This document shows, piece by piece, positions 16,710 to 25,797 of a stretch of DNA of 64,000 nt. Source of the DNA: Gallibacter pasteurianus_A (lineage in GTDB: Bacteria > Bacillota > Clostridia > Peptostreptococcales > Anaerovoracaceae). Within the stretch, counting starts at the first letter, position 1. Every line of letters begins with the position of its first letter. The notes beneath the pieces were generated by a model. That model was given only the letters and a program-made list of their open reading frames with translations, did no database searches and was not told where the DNA came from. The translations under genes were made by a program, and so were the position numbers. The stretch spans positions 62,001 through 126,000 of the forward strand of contig CAVBJF010000001.1 in assembly GCA_963596005.1 (NCBI GenBank). The letters are read 5' to 3'.

Positions 16710-18665
16710 TTAGTTTGCATTTTGCTGATGTGCAGCAATGATTTTTTCTGCTATCTGCTGTGGCACCTGCTCATATCTTGTAAGCTCCATTTCAAAGCTT
16801 CCTCTTGCCTGTGTCATCGAACGCAACACGATCGCATAATCAAATAGCTCTGCCTGTGGCGCTTCTGCTACAATCTTTTGCTCACCGTTTTCCTGCGGCT
16901 CCATACCAAGGATCTTGCCTCTCCTCTTATTCATGTCTCCCATAACATCGCCCATGTATTTTTCCGGTACGAAGATTTCAAGTTTCATAATTGGCTCAAG
17001 CAAGCAAGGGTTCGCCTCCATGATACCTTTCTTAAACGCTATTGAGGCTGCAATTTTAAATGCCATTTCGTTTGAATCCACATCGTGATACGATCCATCA
17101 TAAAGATCAGCTTTTATATTTACTACTTTAAATCCGGCAAGCGGTCCTTTTTGCATAGATTCTATGAGACCTTTTTCGACTGCAGGTACGTAGTTTTTAG
17201 GTATCGAACCACCAAATAGCGACTCTGTGAACTCAAATTCCTCTGTAGAAGGAGCAAATTTAATATGTACATCTCCGTACTGTCCTGCACCGCCTGACTG
17301 CTTTTTATGTTTCCCTTGCACATCCGATGTGCCCCTGATAGTTTCTCTATATGCAACTATTTGTGGCACTGTCTTTGCCGTAACGCCAAATCTGTCCTTT
17401 AGCTTTGCAAGGATAATACCAAGCTGTATTTCACCTTGACCGCCTAAAAGTGTTTGCCCTGTTTCGTTATTTCTCTCAATTGTAAACGAAGGGTCCTCTT
17501 CTCTCAGCTTCGCAAGGCCTGAAAATACCTTATCCTCTTCCTTTTTCTCCGCTGCCTCTATCGCCCAATAAAGCGTTGGCTTAGGATAATCAAGTGGCAT
17601 ATATCTTATAACATCATTTTTATCACAAATGGTATCACCGGACAATGTATATTGCAGTTTTGATGCGGCTACTATATCCCCTGCCTCTGCATAGTTTAAT
17701 TCCTCCTGCTGGTTACCGCGCAAGAAAAATAGCTTGCCTATCTTTTCTATCTTGCCCGTTCTCTCATTTAGAACCTCTGTCCCCGCATTTAACTTACCCG
17801 AGACTACTTTCATAATGGAAATTTTGCCGACAAACGGGTCTATGATAGTCTTAAATACGAATGCCGAAACCGGTCCGTCTACAACAGAAATCTTTTCTAC
17901 CGGCTCGTTTTTATCATTGAATGCATGATATGCACCATGCTCAAGCGGTGTCGGCACATATGTAACTAAGAGATCAAGTAGGCCCTCAGAGCCCTTTTGA
18001 AGCTCAAATGCCGCCGAAAGCACGGGCACGATACCCCCGTCAGCTATACCTCGCTTTAGCCCTTTTTTGATTTCTTCTTCTGTGAAATTATCACCGCTAA
18101 AATATTTTTCCATGAGGGCATCGTCTGTCATCGCGATTGCTTCTTTTAGCTCCTCGTCGATCTCGGTTGTAATAGGCCAGCTAAACGGTATGAGGTGCTC
18201 GCCAAACTCCGCCTTTAACTCTTCAAAGGTTTTGTAATAATCAAACTCGTCTTTGTCTCTCTTGTTGATTACTATAAATCTCGGCTTTTTGTATCTCTCG
18301 CACGCTTTCCACGCCTGCTTTGTACCCACCTGAATGCCTGCTCCGGCATCAAGTAAGATAATCGCAGCTTCTGCCGCTCTCATAGCCGCATTGACCTCTC
18401 CTATAAAGTCAAAATATCCCGGTGTATCTATGAAATTTATCTTGTTTTCTTTCCAGATAACAGGAACAACCGAAGTGTTGATAGAATAGCCTTTTTCTTT
18501 TTCCATCTTGTCGTAGTCAGAAACGGTATTTGCATCCTCAACCTTTCCCATACGGTCTATCGCCCCTGTTTCTTTTAAAACAGATTCGAGGAATGTTGTC
18601 TTACCACAACCTCCATGCCCTACTAAAACTACATTCCTGATGGTTTCACTTGTGTAGCCTTTCAT
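16710..18665 (-). CDS. elongation factor G-like GTPase
   Basis: 651 aa. The G domain has GHGGCGKTT (P-loop, about 17-25), DTPGYFDF (switch II) and NKRDKDEF in place of the usual NKxD. Domains II-V follow, including GGAGQYGDVHIKF and a C-terminal PQAELFDYAIVLRSMTQARG close to EF-G domain IV/V. It is shorter than the main EF-G and stands alone, not in a str operon, so it is assigned to the EF-G2/FusA2-like group. Whether it translocates, recycles ribosomes or acts in stress is unknown. AAAGGAGGG precedes the ATG. Located 20 bases upstream of the VanY-like gene. Confidence 0.85.
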   Translation of the reverse strand: MKGYTSETIRNVVLVGHGGCGKTTFLESVLKETGAIDRMGKVEDANTVSDYDKMEKEKGYSINTSVVPVIWKENKINFIDTPGYFDFIGEVNAAMRAAEAAIILLDAGAGIQVGTKQAWKACERYKKPRFIVINKRDKDEFDYYKTFEELKAEFGEHLIPFSWPITTEIDEELKEAIAMTDDALMEKYFSGDNFTEEEIKKGLKRGIADGGIVPVLSAAFELQKGSEGLLDLLVTYVPTPLEHGAYHAFNDKNEPVEKISVVDGPVSAFVFKTIIDPFVGKISIMKVVSGKLNAGTEVLNERTGKIEKIGKLFFLRGNQQEELNYAEAGDIVAASKLQYTLSGDTICDKNDVIRYMPLDYPKPTLYWAIEAAEKKEEDKVFSGLAKLREEDPSFTIERNNETGQTLLGGQGEIQLGIILAKLKDRFGVTAKTVPQIVAYRETIRGTSDVQGKHKKQSGGAGQYGDVHIKFAPSTEEFEFTESLFGGSIPKNYVPAVEKGLIESMQKGPLAGFKVVNIKADLYDGSYHDVDSNEMAFKIAASIAFKKGIMEANPCLLEPIMKLEIFVPEKYMGDVMGDMNKRRGKILGMEPQENGEQKIVAEAPQAELFDYAIVLRSMTQARGSFEMELTRYEQVPQQIAEKIIAAHQQNAN

Positions 18666-18727
18666 ATCATGCCCTCCTTTTCAACATATTAAAATATACG
18701 CAACGCATTTTTATGCGGATTTGCCTT

Positions 18728-19735
18728 CTATTTTACCTTTATCTCCTGCCATTCCGGATGAGTCGTTATGTCATCAGCATCTCTAACCTTTATGAGCATT
18801 TTGCCGTTAGCCTCGGCAAGATTGTATTCTGAAGCCTTGTCTCTTGTCATAAGCTCCGTCGCTTCAAGTGTTTTCTTATCCATCTTATAGATAACATTCT
18901 TCACAGCTCCACTCGAATCCTGTAAATAGTTTTCATAGTATATATCATCGCCACATATATTAAATGCATTATTTTCTACGCTTGGATTTTTAGTTGCGCT
19001 CTTTAATAACTCAGATTTTTTGCCGTCGAGCGAATATTTATATAATCCGTATGTGTTATCTACCGTTCCAAAAAGATATATACTGCTTTCATTGGCAATT
19101 ACCTCTGCTCCGTCCGGAACAGCAAATAACTTCTTGCCGTTGTTCCCTTCGTTATCATATCTATATAGAAATGTGCCGTCGTCATTTTTCTTGAGCACAT
19201 ATATGCTGTCGCCTATACAACCAATCATACGAGCCTTTTCTATCAAGACCTTTGGAGTGACACTTGCAAGCTTTTTGTCTGTAACTTTTAACCTAACTAC
19301 GCTGTAGTTATCAGCAGCTTCGAGGTCTTCACTGCCGGCACCTGTCAATATGGACGCATAAATATTGTCCTTACTTACCGTAAATTTATCACAATAAAGC
19401 TCTGTTATTCTGACTTCTTTATTGCCTGTCGAATTTGCCTTACAAATAGTGCTTAGCTCATTATCATAATAATATATCTCTCCACCTACAACATTTATAA
19501 AACTATAGTCTCCTTCTTTTATACATGTTGCATCCTCAAGGCTGTCATCGGTTTTGTATATATCGCCATCCTTTATAAAGTAAATCGAATCGCCCTGAGA
19601 CGTAACTTCTCCACCATTTACTATATTGCCTATCGTACTTCCTACGGTGTTGAACTTAGCACCACAAGAAGCCATTACTAATGCAAATACTAAAATAAGT
19701 GTACTTGTTACTATTTTTTTGCAATTATCGTTCAT
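18728..19735 (-). CDS. lipoprotein with DUF5050-like beta-repeat domain
   Basis: 335 aa. The lipobox VMASC lies at about residue 24. The mature region has repeated IYxxxDGxIYKTD / GGEIYYYDNE / GDDIYYENY type units, as in DUF5050-like, propeller-forming repeats. No enzyme motif is visible; a surface binding or sensing role is possible. AAAGGAG precedes the ATG. It lies between a site-2 protease-like gene and the EF-G-like gene, all on the minus strand; functional linkage is not evident. Confidence 0.65.
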   Translation of the reverse strand: MNDNCKKIVTSTLILVFALVMASCGAKFNTVGSTIGNIVNGGEVTSQGDSIYFIKDGDIYKTDDSLEDATCIKEGDYSFINVVGGEIYYYDNELSTICKANSTGNKEVRITELYCDKFTVSKDNIYASILTGAGSEDLEAADNYSVVRLKVTDKKLASVTPKVLIEKARMIGCIGDSIYVLKKNDDGTFLYRYDNEGNNGKKLFAVPDGAEVIANESSIYLFGTVDNTYGLYKYSLDGKKSELLKSATKNPSVENNAFNICGDDIYYENYLQDSSGAVKNVIYKMDKKTLEATELMTRDKASEYNLAEANGKMLIKVRDADDITTHPEWQEIKVK

Positions 19736-19755
19736 TTATTCTCCTTTAATCTAAT

Positions 19756-20478
19756 TTATATAATCCCCGCTATATTGCACATAATTGTCATTACACCTGT
19801 GATAAGTGGCGTTAACACCCTGTCTGTCACATTAAATATTATAAGTAGCATCAGGATAAAAAATCCGTTGTTATAAAACGTCCAATACCAAGGCTGTCTT
19901 TCGAGATTAAATATCTGCGTTACTATGCCAAAGCCATCAAGCGGTGGTACAGGCAATAAGTTAAATAGCATCAAAACCACATTTATACTTATGGTGTAAT
20001 AAATCATCTGGCAAATATAGCCCATAGCACCTGCCGAATAAAGTTCTGCGCCTGTCATGCCGGCAAATAGCTTGTATATTACCGCAAAGACGATGGCTAA
20101 GATTAAATTCATGCAAACGCCTGCGATTGAAACCAAAAACTCATCTCGTCTTCTATTTTTAAAATTGTATGGGTTTATATTTACCGGTTTTCCCCAGCCA
20201 AAACCCACAAACAAAAGTGTTATCAGTCCAAACGGGTCGATATGCGCCGCAGGATTTACAGTGACTCTTTTTTCCATCTTCGGCGTCGGATCACCAAGCT
20301 TATATGCAACCTTTGCGTGTGCATATTCGTGAAAACATAAGCCTATAATTATCCCAGGGATCATAAGTAACTCATTGATAAACCAACCCTGTGGATTTTG
20401 CAGTGCCCTTCTGCCAAACAAAACGACTATCGCCACAAGAAGTATCAGTGACGTCGGATTGTTTAAATACCTTTTCAA
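19756..20478 (-). CDS. site-2 protease-family membrane metalloprotease (M50)
   Basis: 240 aa with about six hydrophobic segments. The zinc motif HEYAHAK (HExxH) lies in the second segment at about residue 50, and a later segment has LLPVPPLDGFG, equivalent to the NPDG/LDG metal ligand motif. The start is a TTG at 20478, well supported by AGGAGG upstream. Family members cleave transmembrane or membrane-associated substrates; this short form lacks a PDZ domain. Substrate unknown. Confidence 0.87.
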   Translation of the reverse strand: MKRYLNNPTSLILLVAIVVLFGRRALQNPQGWFINELLMIPGIIIGLCFHEYAHAKVAYKLGDPTPKMEKRVTVNPAAHIDPFGLITLLFVGFGWGKPVNINPYNFKNRRRDEFLVSIAGVCMNLILAIVFAVIYKLFAGMTGAELYSAGAMGYICQMIYYTISINVVLMLFNLLPVPPLDGFGIVTQIFNLERQPWYWTFYNNGFFILMLLIIFNVTDRVLTPLITGVMTIMCNIAGII

Positions 20479-20508
20479 AATTCTTTCCTCCTAAACTCAA
20501 TTTCCTAT

Positions 20509-21939
20509 TTAGAGTACATCCGAAAGCATCCTCGAAAATACCTCTTTTATTTTAATGATGACGCCTCTCTGCTCATAAAGCTCTTTTGTGAGCATGTGGC
20601 TTTTTTCAATGTCTTCCTTAAAAGATTCTACCACTTTCTTTGTGAAATCGCTATCATATATAAACGCATTTGCCTCAAAATTCAGCCTAAAGCTTCGCCT
20701 GTCAAAATTCGTCGACCCTATCGTACAAACTTCATCTGCCACAAGCACCTTTGCATGCAAGAATCCATTATCATATATGTATACCTTTGCACCTACATCG
20801 ATAAGCTCTGCCACAAATGAATATGTTGCCCAATATACAAACATGTGGTCAGGCATACAAGGAATCATCACATTTACCTCAACGCCCGACTGTGCCGCCA
20901 TTTTAAGAGACTCGAGTATCGGTGCATCCGGTACAAAATACGGAGTCTGGATATATATGCTCTTTTTCGCTGATGTTATCATCTTTAGGAATGCGTGTTT
21001 TATTGCTTCGTTAGTATTATCAGGCCCGCTTGAAACTATCTGCACACCACTGTTGCCAAAATTGTATGATATTGGCATAAATGCTCTTGTCAGATCAACT
21101 TCCTCTCTTGTTGCACTTCTCCAGTCAAGCAAAAATCTCGCATTTAGATCAAACACGCTGCTGCCTTTAACTCTGACATGTGTATCTCGCCAGTAGCCAA
21201 ACTTTCGTTTCATACCCACATACTCTCTTGCGATATTAAATCCGCCTATATAACCTATCTTGTTGTCTATCACCACAAGCTTTCTGTGGTTTCTATAATT
21301 TAGCTTCGTATTAAATAGCTTAAATTTTGTTGGGAAGAACTCCGCATATTGCCCTCCGCTCTCGACAAGCATATTCACAAGCTCCTTATTTATGCCCCTT
21401 GAACCTAAAGCATCCACAAGTAGCCTAACTTCAACACCCTGCTTTGCCTTTCTTATGAGAAGCTTTAGGAGCGTATCTCCTATTATGTCCTTTTTTACGA
21501 TGAAATACTGAATGTTGATATACTCCTTCGCATTTTCGATATCATCAAAAAGGCTTTTCATCTTTTCTTTGCCGTCTGTCAATAGCTCAAGTCTGCTGTC
21601 TTGCGTATAATACGCATATGCACAAGTCTGATTTAGCTTTATGAGGTCAACCCATCTCTCCGCCACATCGTTTGTGAAAGAAAAGCTATTTTCGCACATT
21701 GCCTCATTTTGCGCCTTTAGCGATGAGGCAACCACGTTTTCTTCGTTCTCGTACATTTTGAATATCTTTTGTCTTGATACATTTTGTGAGAAAACAATAT
21801 AAAAGATTATTCCCAAGATCGGTACGAAGATGAGTAGCATTATCCATGCCAATGTCGCAGAGCTATCCTTTCGCTCAAGGAATATAATAGTAAGCGCAAT
21901 CAAAATATTTATTATGAGAATTACTTCTGCAATAGTCAT
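20509..21939 (-). CDS. cls: cardiolipin synthase
   Basis: 476 aa. Two N-terminal transmembrane segments are followed by two phospholipase-D catalytic motifs, NHRKLVVIDNKIGYIGG (HxKx4D) near residue 217 and HAKVLVADEVCTIGS near 395. It condenses two phosphatidylglycerols into cardiolipin and glycerol at the membrane. The start ATG overlaps the recR stop by one base (TAATG), so expression is coupled with recR. Length and motifs are normal for bacterial ClsA-type enzymes. Confidence 0.93.
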   Translation of the reverse strand: MTIAEVILIINILIALTIIFLERKDSSATLAWIMLLIFVPILGIIFYIVFSQNVSRQKIFKMYENEENVVASSLKAQNEAMCENSFSFTNDVAERWVDLIKLNQTCAYAYYTQDSRLELLTDGKEKMKSLFDDIENAKEYINIQYFIVKKDIIGDTLLKLLIRKAKQGVEVRLLVDALGSRGINKELVNMLVESGGQYAEFFPTKFKLFNTKLNYRNHRKLVVIDNKIGYIGGFNIAREYVGMKRKFGYWRDTHVRVKGSSVFDLNARFLLDWRSATREEVDLTRAFMPISYNFGNSGVQIVSSGPDNTNEAIKHAFLKMITSAKKSIYIQTPYFVPDAPILESLKMAAQSGVEVNVMIPCMPDHMFVYWATYSFVAELIDVGAKVYIYDNGFLHAKVLVADEVCTIGSTNFDRRSFRLNFEANAFIYDSDFTKKVVESFKEDIEKSHMLTKELYEQRGVIIKIKEVFSRMLSDVL

Positions 21940-22541
21940 TAAAGATCCGTTCTCCCTTCCATCGCTTTTAACAGCGTTATCTCATCTGTATACTCAAGAT
22001 CTGCTCCAACCGGAATGCCATGTGCAAGCCTTGTTACTTTTATTCCCGTTGGCTTTATCAGCCTCGCTATATACATCGCCGTAGCTTCACCTTCGACAGT
22101 CGGATTTGTTGCAAGTATTATCTCTTTAACATCGTCATTGCCTTGCAACCTCGTAATCAGTGATTTTAAGTTTATATCCTCAGGCCCTATGCCGTTCATA
22201 GGCGAAATTTCTCCATGTAGCACGTGATAAAGGCCTTTGTATTCCTTTATTTTCTCCATCGCAACTACATCCTTTGGCCCCTCGACAACACAGATCTTGC
22301 TCTTGTCCCTTGTCGCATCCCTGCAAATTTGGCACGGTTCCTCATCTGTAAGATTGCCACAAATAGAGCAGTATTTCATCTTTTCTTTGGCTTCAAGCAT
22401 CGCATTTGCAAATTTGTTCACATCCGCTTCGCTAAGCGACAGGACGTAAAAGGCTAAACGCTGTGCTGTTTTACCACCAATCCCCGGTAATTTTGAAAAC
22501 TCATTTATTAACTTGTTTAACGGTTTTGCGTAATATTTCAT
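21939..22541 (-). CDS. recR: recombination mediator RecR
   Basis: 200 aa, usual length. The N-terminal helix-hairpin-helix (LPGIGGKTAQRLAFYVL), the zinc finger CSICGNLTDEEPCQIC and the Toprim domain beginning with CVVEGPKDVVAMEK are all present. It helps load RecA at gaps during recombinational repair. The order dnaX, ebfC, recR is a widely conserved bacterial cluster. Confidence 0.97.
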   Translation of the reverse strand: MKYYAKPLNKLINEFSKLPGIGGKTAQRLAFYVLSLSEADVNKFANAMLEAKEKMKYCSICGNLTDEEPCQICRDATRDKSKICVVEGPKDVVAMEKIKEYKGLYHVLHGEISPMNGIGPEDINLKSLITRLQGNDDVKEIILATNPTVEGEATAMYIARLIKPTGIKVTRLAHGIPVGADLEYTDEITLLKAMEGRTDL

Positions 22542-22550
22542 ATCTCTTTT

Positions 22551-22910
22551 TTATAAAAGTCCCGGAGGCAAGCCCAGGCTGGTTGTAAGCTTGCTCATCT
22601 CATCCCCGGAAATCTCGTCCATTTGTCTCATTGCTTCGTTTACAGCTGTCAAAATCAAATCCTGTAGCATCTCTATATCTTCGGGATCTACTATTTCAGG
22701 TTGAAGCTTGACTTCCTTGACCTGTTTATCTCCTGTTACTGTGACAGAAACTGCTCCTCCGCCGGATGTAGCTGTTGTCTCCATCTCATTTATTTCTTCT
22801 TGCATCTGCTCCATCTGTCTTTGTACAGCCTGCATCTGAGCCATCTGTTGTTTTATGTTGCCCGCCCCCTGTTTTTTTGGCTTCTTGCCTGCTCGCATAT
22901 TTCTTCCCAT
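22551..22910 (-). CDS. YbaB/EbfC-family nucleoid-associated protein
   Basis: 119 aa. Coiled-coil Q/M-rich region (KQQMAQMQAVQRQMEQMQEEINEME) followed by VTVTGDKQVKEVKLQPEIVDPEDIEMLQDLI, the conserved core of the family; the C-terminus ends GLPPGLL. Members are dimeric DNA-binding proteins. It sits between dnaX and recR, as usual, with a good ribosome site (AAGGAG). Confidence 0.95.
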   Translation of the reverse strand: MGRNMRAGKKPKKQGAGNIKQQMAQMQAVQRQMEQMQEEINEMETTATSGGGAVSVTVTGDKQVKEVKLQPEIVDPEDIEMLQDLILTAVNEAMRQMDEISGDEMSKLTTSLGLPPGLL

Positions 22911-22964
22911 TTTATTTCTCCTTGTTTTTATTTTATCTTTATTCCTACGATCGACCTATGATCA

Positions 22965-24536
22965 CTATTTTATATCGACTGAAATACCTAACATGTTTTC
23001 AAGCTGCTTTGCAGTCTTTTTTGTCTCGTCTGCCTCTTTCTCTTTATCATCATCCTTTTGCCTTGCATCATCTTGGTTTGCGATTTGCAAATGCATATCA
23101 GAACCCGCGACGCTTTGCAAAACCTCTGTTATTTTTTCTCTATGTAGTTCTAAAAAGTCTTTTGCTATACCATTTTTTGCAGCTATTACAATTTCGCCTT
23201 TGCTCATTGCTCTTGGGAATGTGTTTGCGCTTAGCACAACAAACATATTTTGTTCCTCTATAAGCTTTTCACACGTTTCTTCCCAAAGAATCTGCATATC
23301 ACCATCAGGAGGATTTTCGATTTTTTGCTCTACCTTTTGCTCTTTTTCCGTTGCTGCTTCCAAAGTAGCTATAGGTGTCTCCTCTTTTATTCTTTCTTTT
23401 GTTTTTCCCTTTTGTTTTTTCGGTATTTTTACAGATACCTCTTCATCTGCCATCATTTCCCCCGTTGCAAGCTGCACTATCGCAAGCTCTAGCAAAACTC
23501 TCGGTTGAGATGAAAATGCCATTTCCGTAGAAATCTTTGACAGCTGTATTATAGAAATATTTATTTTTGTAAGAGCAAGTCTCTCTCCTTGTTCCTTTAA
23601 TCTCTGCGCATTTTCTATAGACATGTTTAAGATATCCTGAGGATTTTTTACATACTTTGATAAAAGCAAATTTCTATAATGTGCAATAAGCCCCGCAAGC
23701 ACTTGCCTTGCATCCTTGCCTGCGCTAAGAATATCATCTATTCTCGCTATACATGAAGCTATATCCTCGTTTATTATATCTGCCACTATATTTATATATG
23801 TTTCCTCGCCTACGGCTCCAAGAGATTCAAGAACGTCGTCTCTTGTCACTTCTCCTTGTCTGCCGGCAATACACTGTTCCAAAAGAGTTAACCCATCTCG
23901 CACAGAACCGTCAGCATTTGTCGCAATAAGCCTGAGCGCAGCCTCTGTGATTTTGATTCCTTTTTCTGTGCAAATCTTGCCCACCCGTGAAATAAGCTCC
24001 GCCTCTGAAACTCGCCTAAAGTCAAGTCTTATGCACCTTGAGAGTATAGTTTGAGGCAGCTTTTGGGGCTCCGTCGTTGCAAGTATGAATATCACATTTT
24101 CAGGAGGCTCCTCGAGCGTTTTTAAAAAACCGTTAAAGGCTTCCTTGGAAAGCATATGCACCTCATCTATTATATAGACCTTTTTCTTCCCAACAGCAGG
24201 CGGATAATTGACGCTTTCACGAAGTTCTCTTATATCATTTATGCCATTGTTTGATGCCGCATCGATTTCAATCAAATCTATAAAATTACCTTCACTGATT
24301 GCCTTGCAATTCGCACATTCCCCGCAAGGCTTCTCTCCATCCGAAAGACAGTTTACTGCTTTTGCCAAAAGTCTTGCAGTCGTAGTTTTTCCTGTTCCTC
24401 TCGTGCCACAAAACAGATATGCATGATTTACAGCATCGTTTTTTAGCTGATTTTTCAATATTTTTACTATGTGCTGTTGCCCTATCATCTCGCTGAAGAC
24501 TTCGGGTCTATACTCTCTGTAAAGCGCTTTATACAT
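22965..24536 (-). CDS. dnaX: DNA polymerase III subunits gamma/tau
   Basis: 523 aa. Walker A GTRGTGKTTTARLLAKAVNC, zinc module CGECANC, DEVHMLSKEAFNGFLKTLEEPP (Walker B) and the arginine-finger SRC motif are present. It is the clamp-loader ATPase of the replicase. The acidic/lysine-rich C-terminal part corresponds to tau-specific sequence. No obvious frameshift site was identified by eye. Confidence 0.97.
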   Translation of the reverse strand: MYKALYREYRPEVFSEMIGQQHIVKILKNQLKNDAVNHAYLFCGTRGTGKTTTARLLAKAVNCLSDGEKPCGECANCKAISEGNFIDLIEIDAASNNGINDIRELRESVNYPPAVGKKKVYIIDEVHMLSKEAFNGFLKTLEEPPENVIFILATTEPQKLPQTILSRCIRLDFRRVSEAELISRVGKICTEKGIKITEAALRLIATNADGSVRDGLTLLEQCIAGRQGEVTRDDVLESLGAVGEETYINIVADIINEDIASCIARIDDILSAGKDARQVLAGLIAHYRNLLLSKYVKNPQDILNMSIENAQRLKEQGERLALTKINISIIQLSKISTEMAFSSQPRVLLELAIVQLATGEMMADEEVSVKIPKKQKGKTKERIKEETPIATLEAATEKEQKVEQKIENPPDGDMQILWEETCEKLIEEQNMFVVLSANTFPRAMSKGEIVIAAKNGIAKDFLELHREKITEVLQSVAGSDMHLQIANQDDARQKDDDKEKEADETKKTAKQLENMLGISVDIK

Positions 24537-24555
24537 AATTCTCCCTTTAAAAAAT

Positions 24556-24749
24556 GCCTTTTGGAAGCCTCACAAAATATCGAAGAAGGCTTGTCTGCGG
24601 CACATGAGTTTATCCGCTTATTGCTGCTTCCTTCCGGACCTGACAAGGTTCACAGACTCTCATTGCGCAGGACCCAATCCGCTTTTGTAAGGCTACCAAA
24701 AGGCATCTGTTTATTACCTAAGAAATAGGCAATATCCACACCATAATGT
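24556..24749 (-). ncRNA. ffs: signal recognition particle RNA (4.5S/scRNA-like)
   Basis: The minus strand carries the conserved SRP helix 8 core (GTCAGGTCCGGAAGGAAGCA, about 24644-24625) with its GGAA tetraloop. The strands 24704-24683 and 24577-24556 pair over about 22 bases to close the molecule, followed by a T-run. A promoter starts transcription near 24749, so the RNA may carry a 45-base 5' extension with a hairpin (ATTGCCTA against TAGGTAAT). The mature 5' end is uncertain: about 149 nt from 24704, or about 194 nt from 24749. It sits upstream of dnaX, a common arrangement. Confidence 0.9.
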
Positions 24750-24755
24750 ATTTTG

Positions 24756-24784
24756 ATTATAAATGCAAATCGCTGTCAAGTCAA
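24756..24784 (-). promoter_or_regulatory. predicted promoter of the SRP RNA
   Basis: On the minus strand TTGACT (24784-24779) and TATAAT (24761-24756) are 17 bases apart. It overlaps the foot of a stem GCTGTCAA (24772-24779) / TTGACAGC (24800-24807) at the end of the preceding gene, a possible weak terminator. Confidence 0.7.
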
Positions 24785-24795
24785 TATAAGCAAGC

Positions 24796-25797
24796 TTATT
24801 TGACAGCCTTGTAAAGCTCATCGCTTCCCGGTTTTTCTATCTCTTTTACCTTCCCTTGCGAAATCATTTTTATGCCGTATTCCTTTGGCATAATTGTGCC
24901 TATTTCTGTAACCTGTACACCGCTATCTGTTATTGATTTTTTTATTTCTTCCTTTTTATTCTCTGCTGCAAGTATAAGCATGCAGCCGCTTGATATCAAT
25001 CTTAAATAATCTATGTCATATGCTTTTGCTATTTTTATTGTCACATCATCAACCGGAATAGCTTCTTTATTGATGCTTGCTCCCATATCCGAAACTTTGC
25101 ACATCTCCCAGACAGCACCCAAAACACCGCCCTCTGTTACATCATGCATACCAAGCGTTCCAATTCTACCGGCAGCAACGCCCTCTTTTACAACGCTGAC
25201 TTCGTTTAAAAATTCTTTCGCTTTTTTTATTTCACTTGCCGAAAGCACATCCATAAGCTCATGCCCGTTATCAGTTGCTATGATGCCGGCTCCTTCTATG
25301 CCTGCTCTCTTAGTGAGCAGTATCGCATCTCCCTCTTGTATCTTTTTATCCCCTTTTGCATCCTCATTTTTAAGATCCTTGCCTATTGCTGTAGTAACTA
25401 TCACGGGCTTGTTTACAGCACTTGTTATCTCCGTATGACCACCTATAATTTCTACCTCTACCTCCGCTGCCGTTTTCCCTGCCTGGCTCATGATATTCTC
25501 TATATCATTCTCAGTTGTACCCGGCGGAAGCATTGCTGCCATCATGATCCCTATCGGCTGCACGCCATTGCTTGCAATATCGTTGCAGGTTATATGAATA
25601 GCAAGTCTGCCTATTTCATTTACCGCCGCTGTAATAGGATCCGTCGAGATGACACAATTACACGAATCAAAATCGACTACTGCGCAGTCCTCACCAATGC
25701 CGGGTCTTGTTATAACCTCCGGTCTTTTATATGTTATTTTGTCAAATACAATCTTTTTTAAAAGTTCATTATCGATCTTGCCTATCTTTAACATCAT
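24796..25797 (-). CDS. AIR-synthase/HypE-like protein
   Basis: 333 aa of the PurM-fold superfamily. RPGIGEDCAVVDF near residue 32 is the ATP/metal-binding start of this fold, followed by STDPITAAVNEIGRLAIHITCNDIASNGVQP and IIGGHTEIT, as in HypE/ThiL-type enzymes. No hydrogenase maturation or purine genes are adjacent, and the HypE C-terminal carbamoyl-acceptor cysteine tail (PRIC) is absent. It is better described as an AIR-synthase-related protein of unknown substrate. Its start lies 29 bases inside the ligA end, after AAGGAGTTTA; translation is likely coupled. Confidence 0.8.
   Translation of the reverse strand: MMLKIGKIDNELLKKIVFDKITYKRPEVITRPGIGEDCAVVDFDSCNCVISTDPITAAVNEIGRLAIHITCNDIASNGVQPIGIMMAAMLPPGTTENDIENIMSQAGKTAAEVEVEIIGGHTEITSAVNKPVIVTTAIGKDLKNEDAKGDKKIQEGDAILLTKRAGIEGAGIIATDNGHELMDVLSASEIKKAKEFLNEVSVVKEGVAAGRIGTLGMHDVTEGGVLGAVWEMCKVSDMGASINKEAIPVDDVTIKIAKAYDIDYLRLISSGCMLILAAENKKEEIKKSITDSGVQVTEIGTIMPKEYGIKMISQGKVKEIEKPGSDELYKAVK

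Noticed and set aside
22775..23508. long plus-strand open frames opposite dnaX and ebfC
   Set aside because: Serine/phenylalanine-rich shadows of lysine/glutamate-rich coding regions on the other strand; no start signal.
24796..25797. hydrogenase maturation factor HypE
   Set aside because: The C-terminal cysteine tail needed by HypE is missing and no hyp genes are near; kept as AIR-synthase-like.
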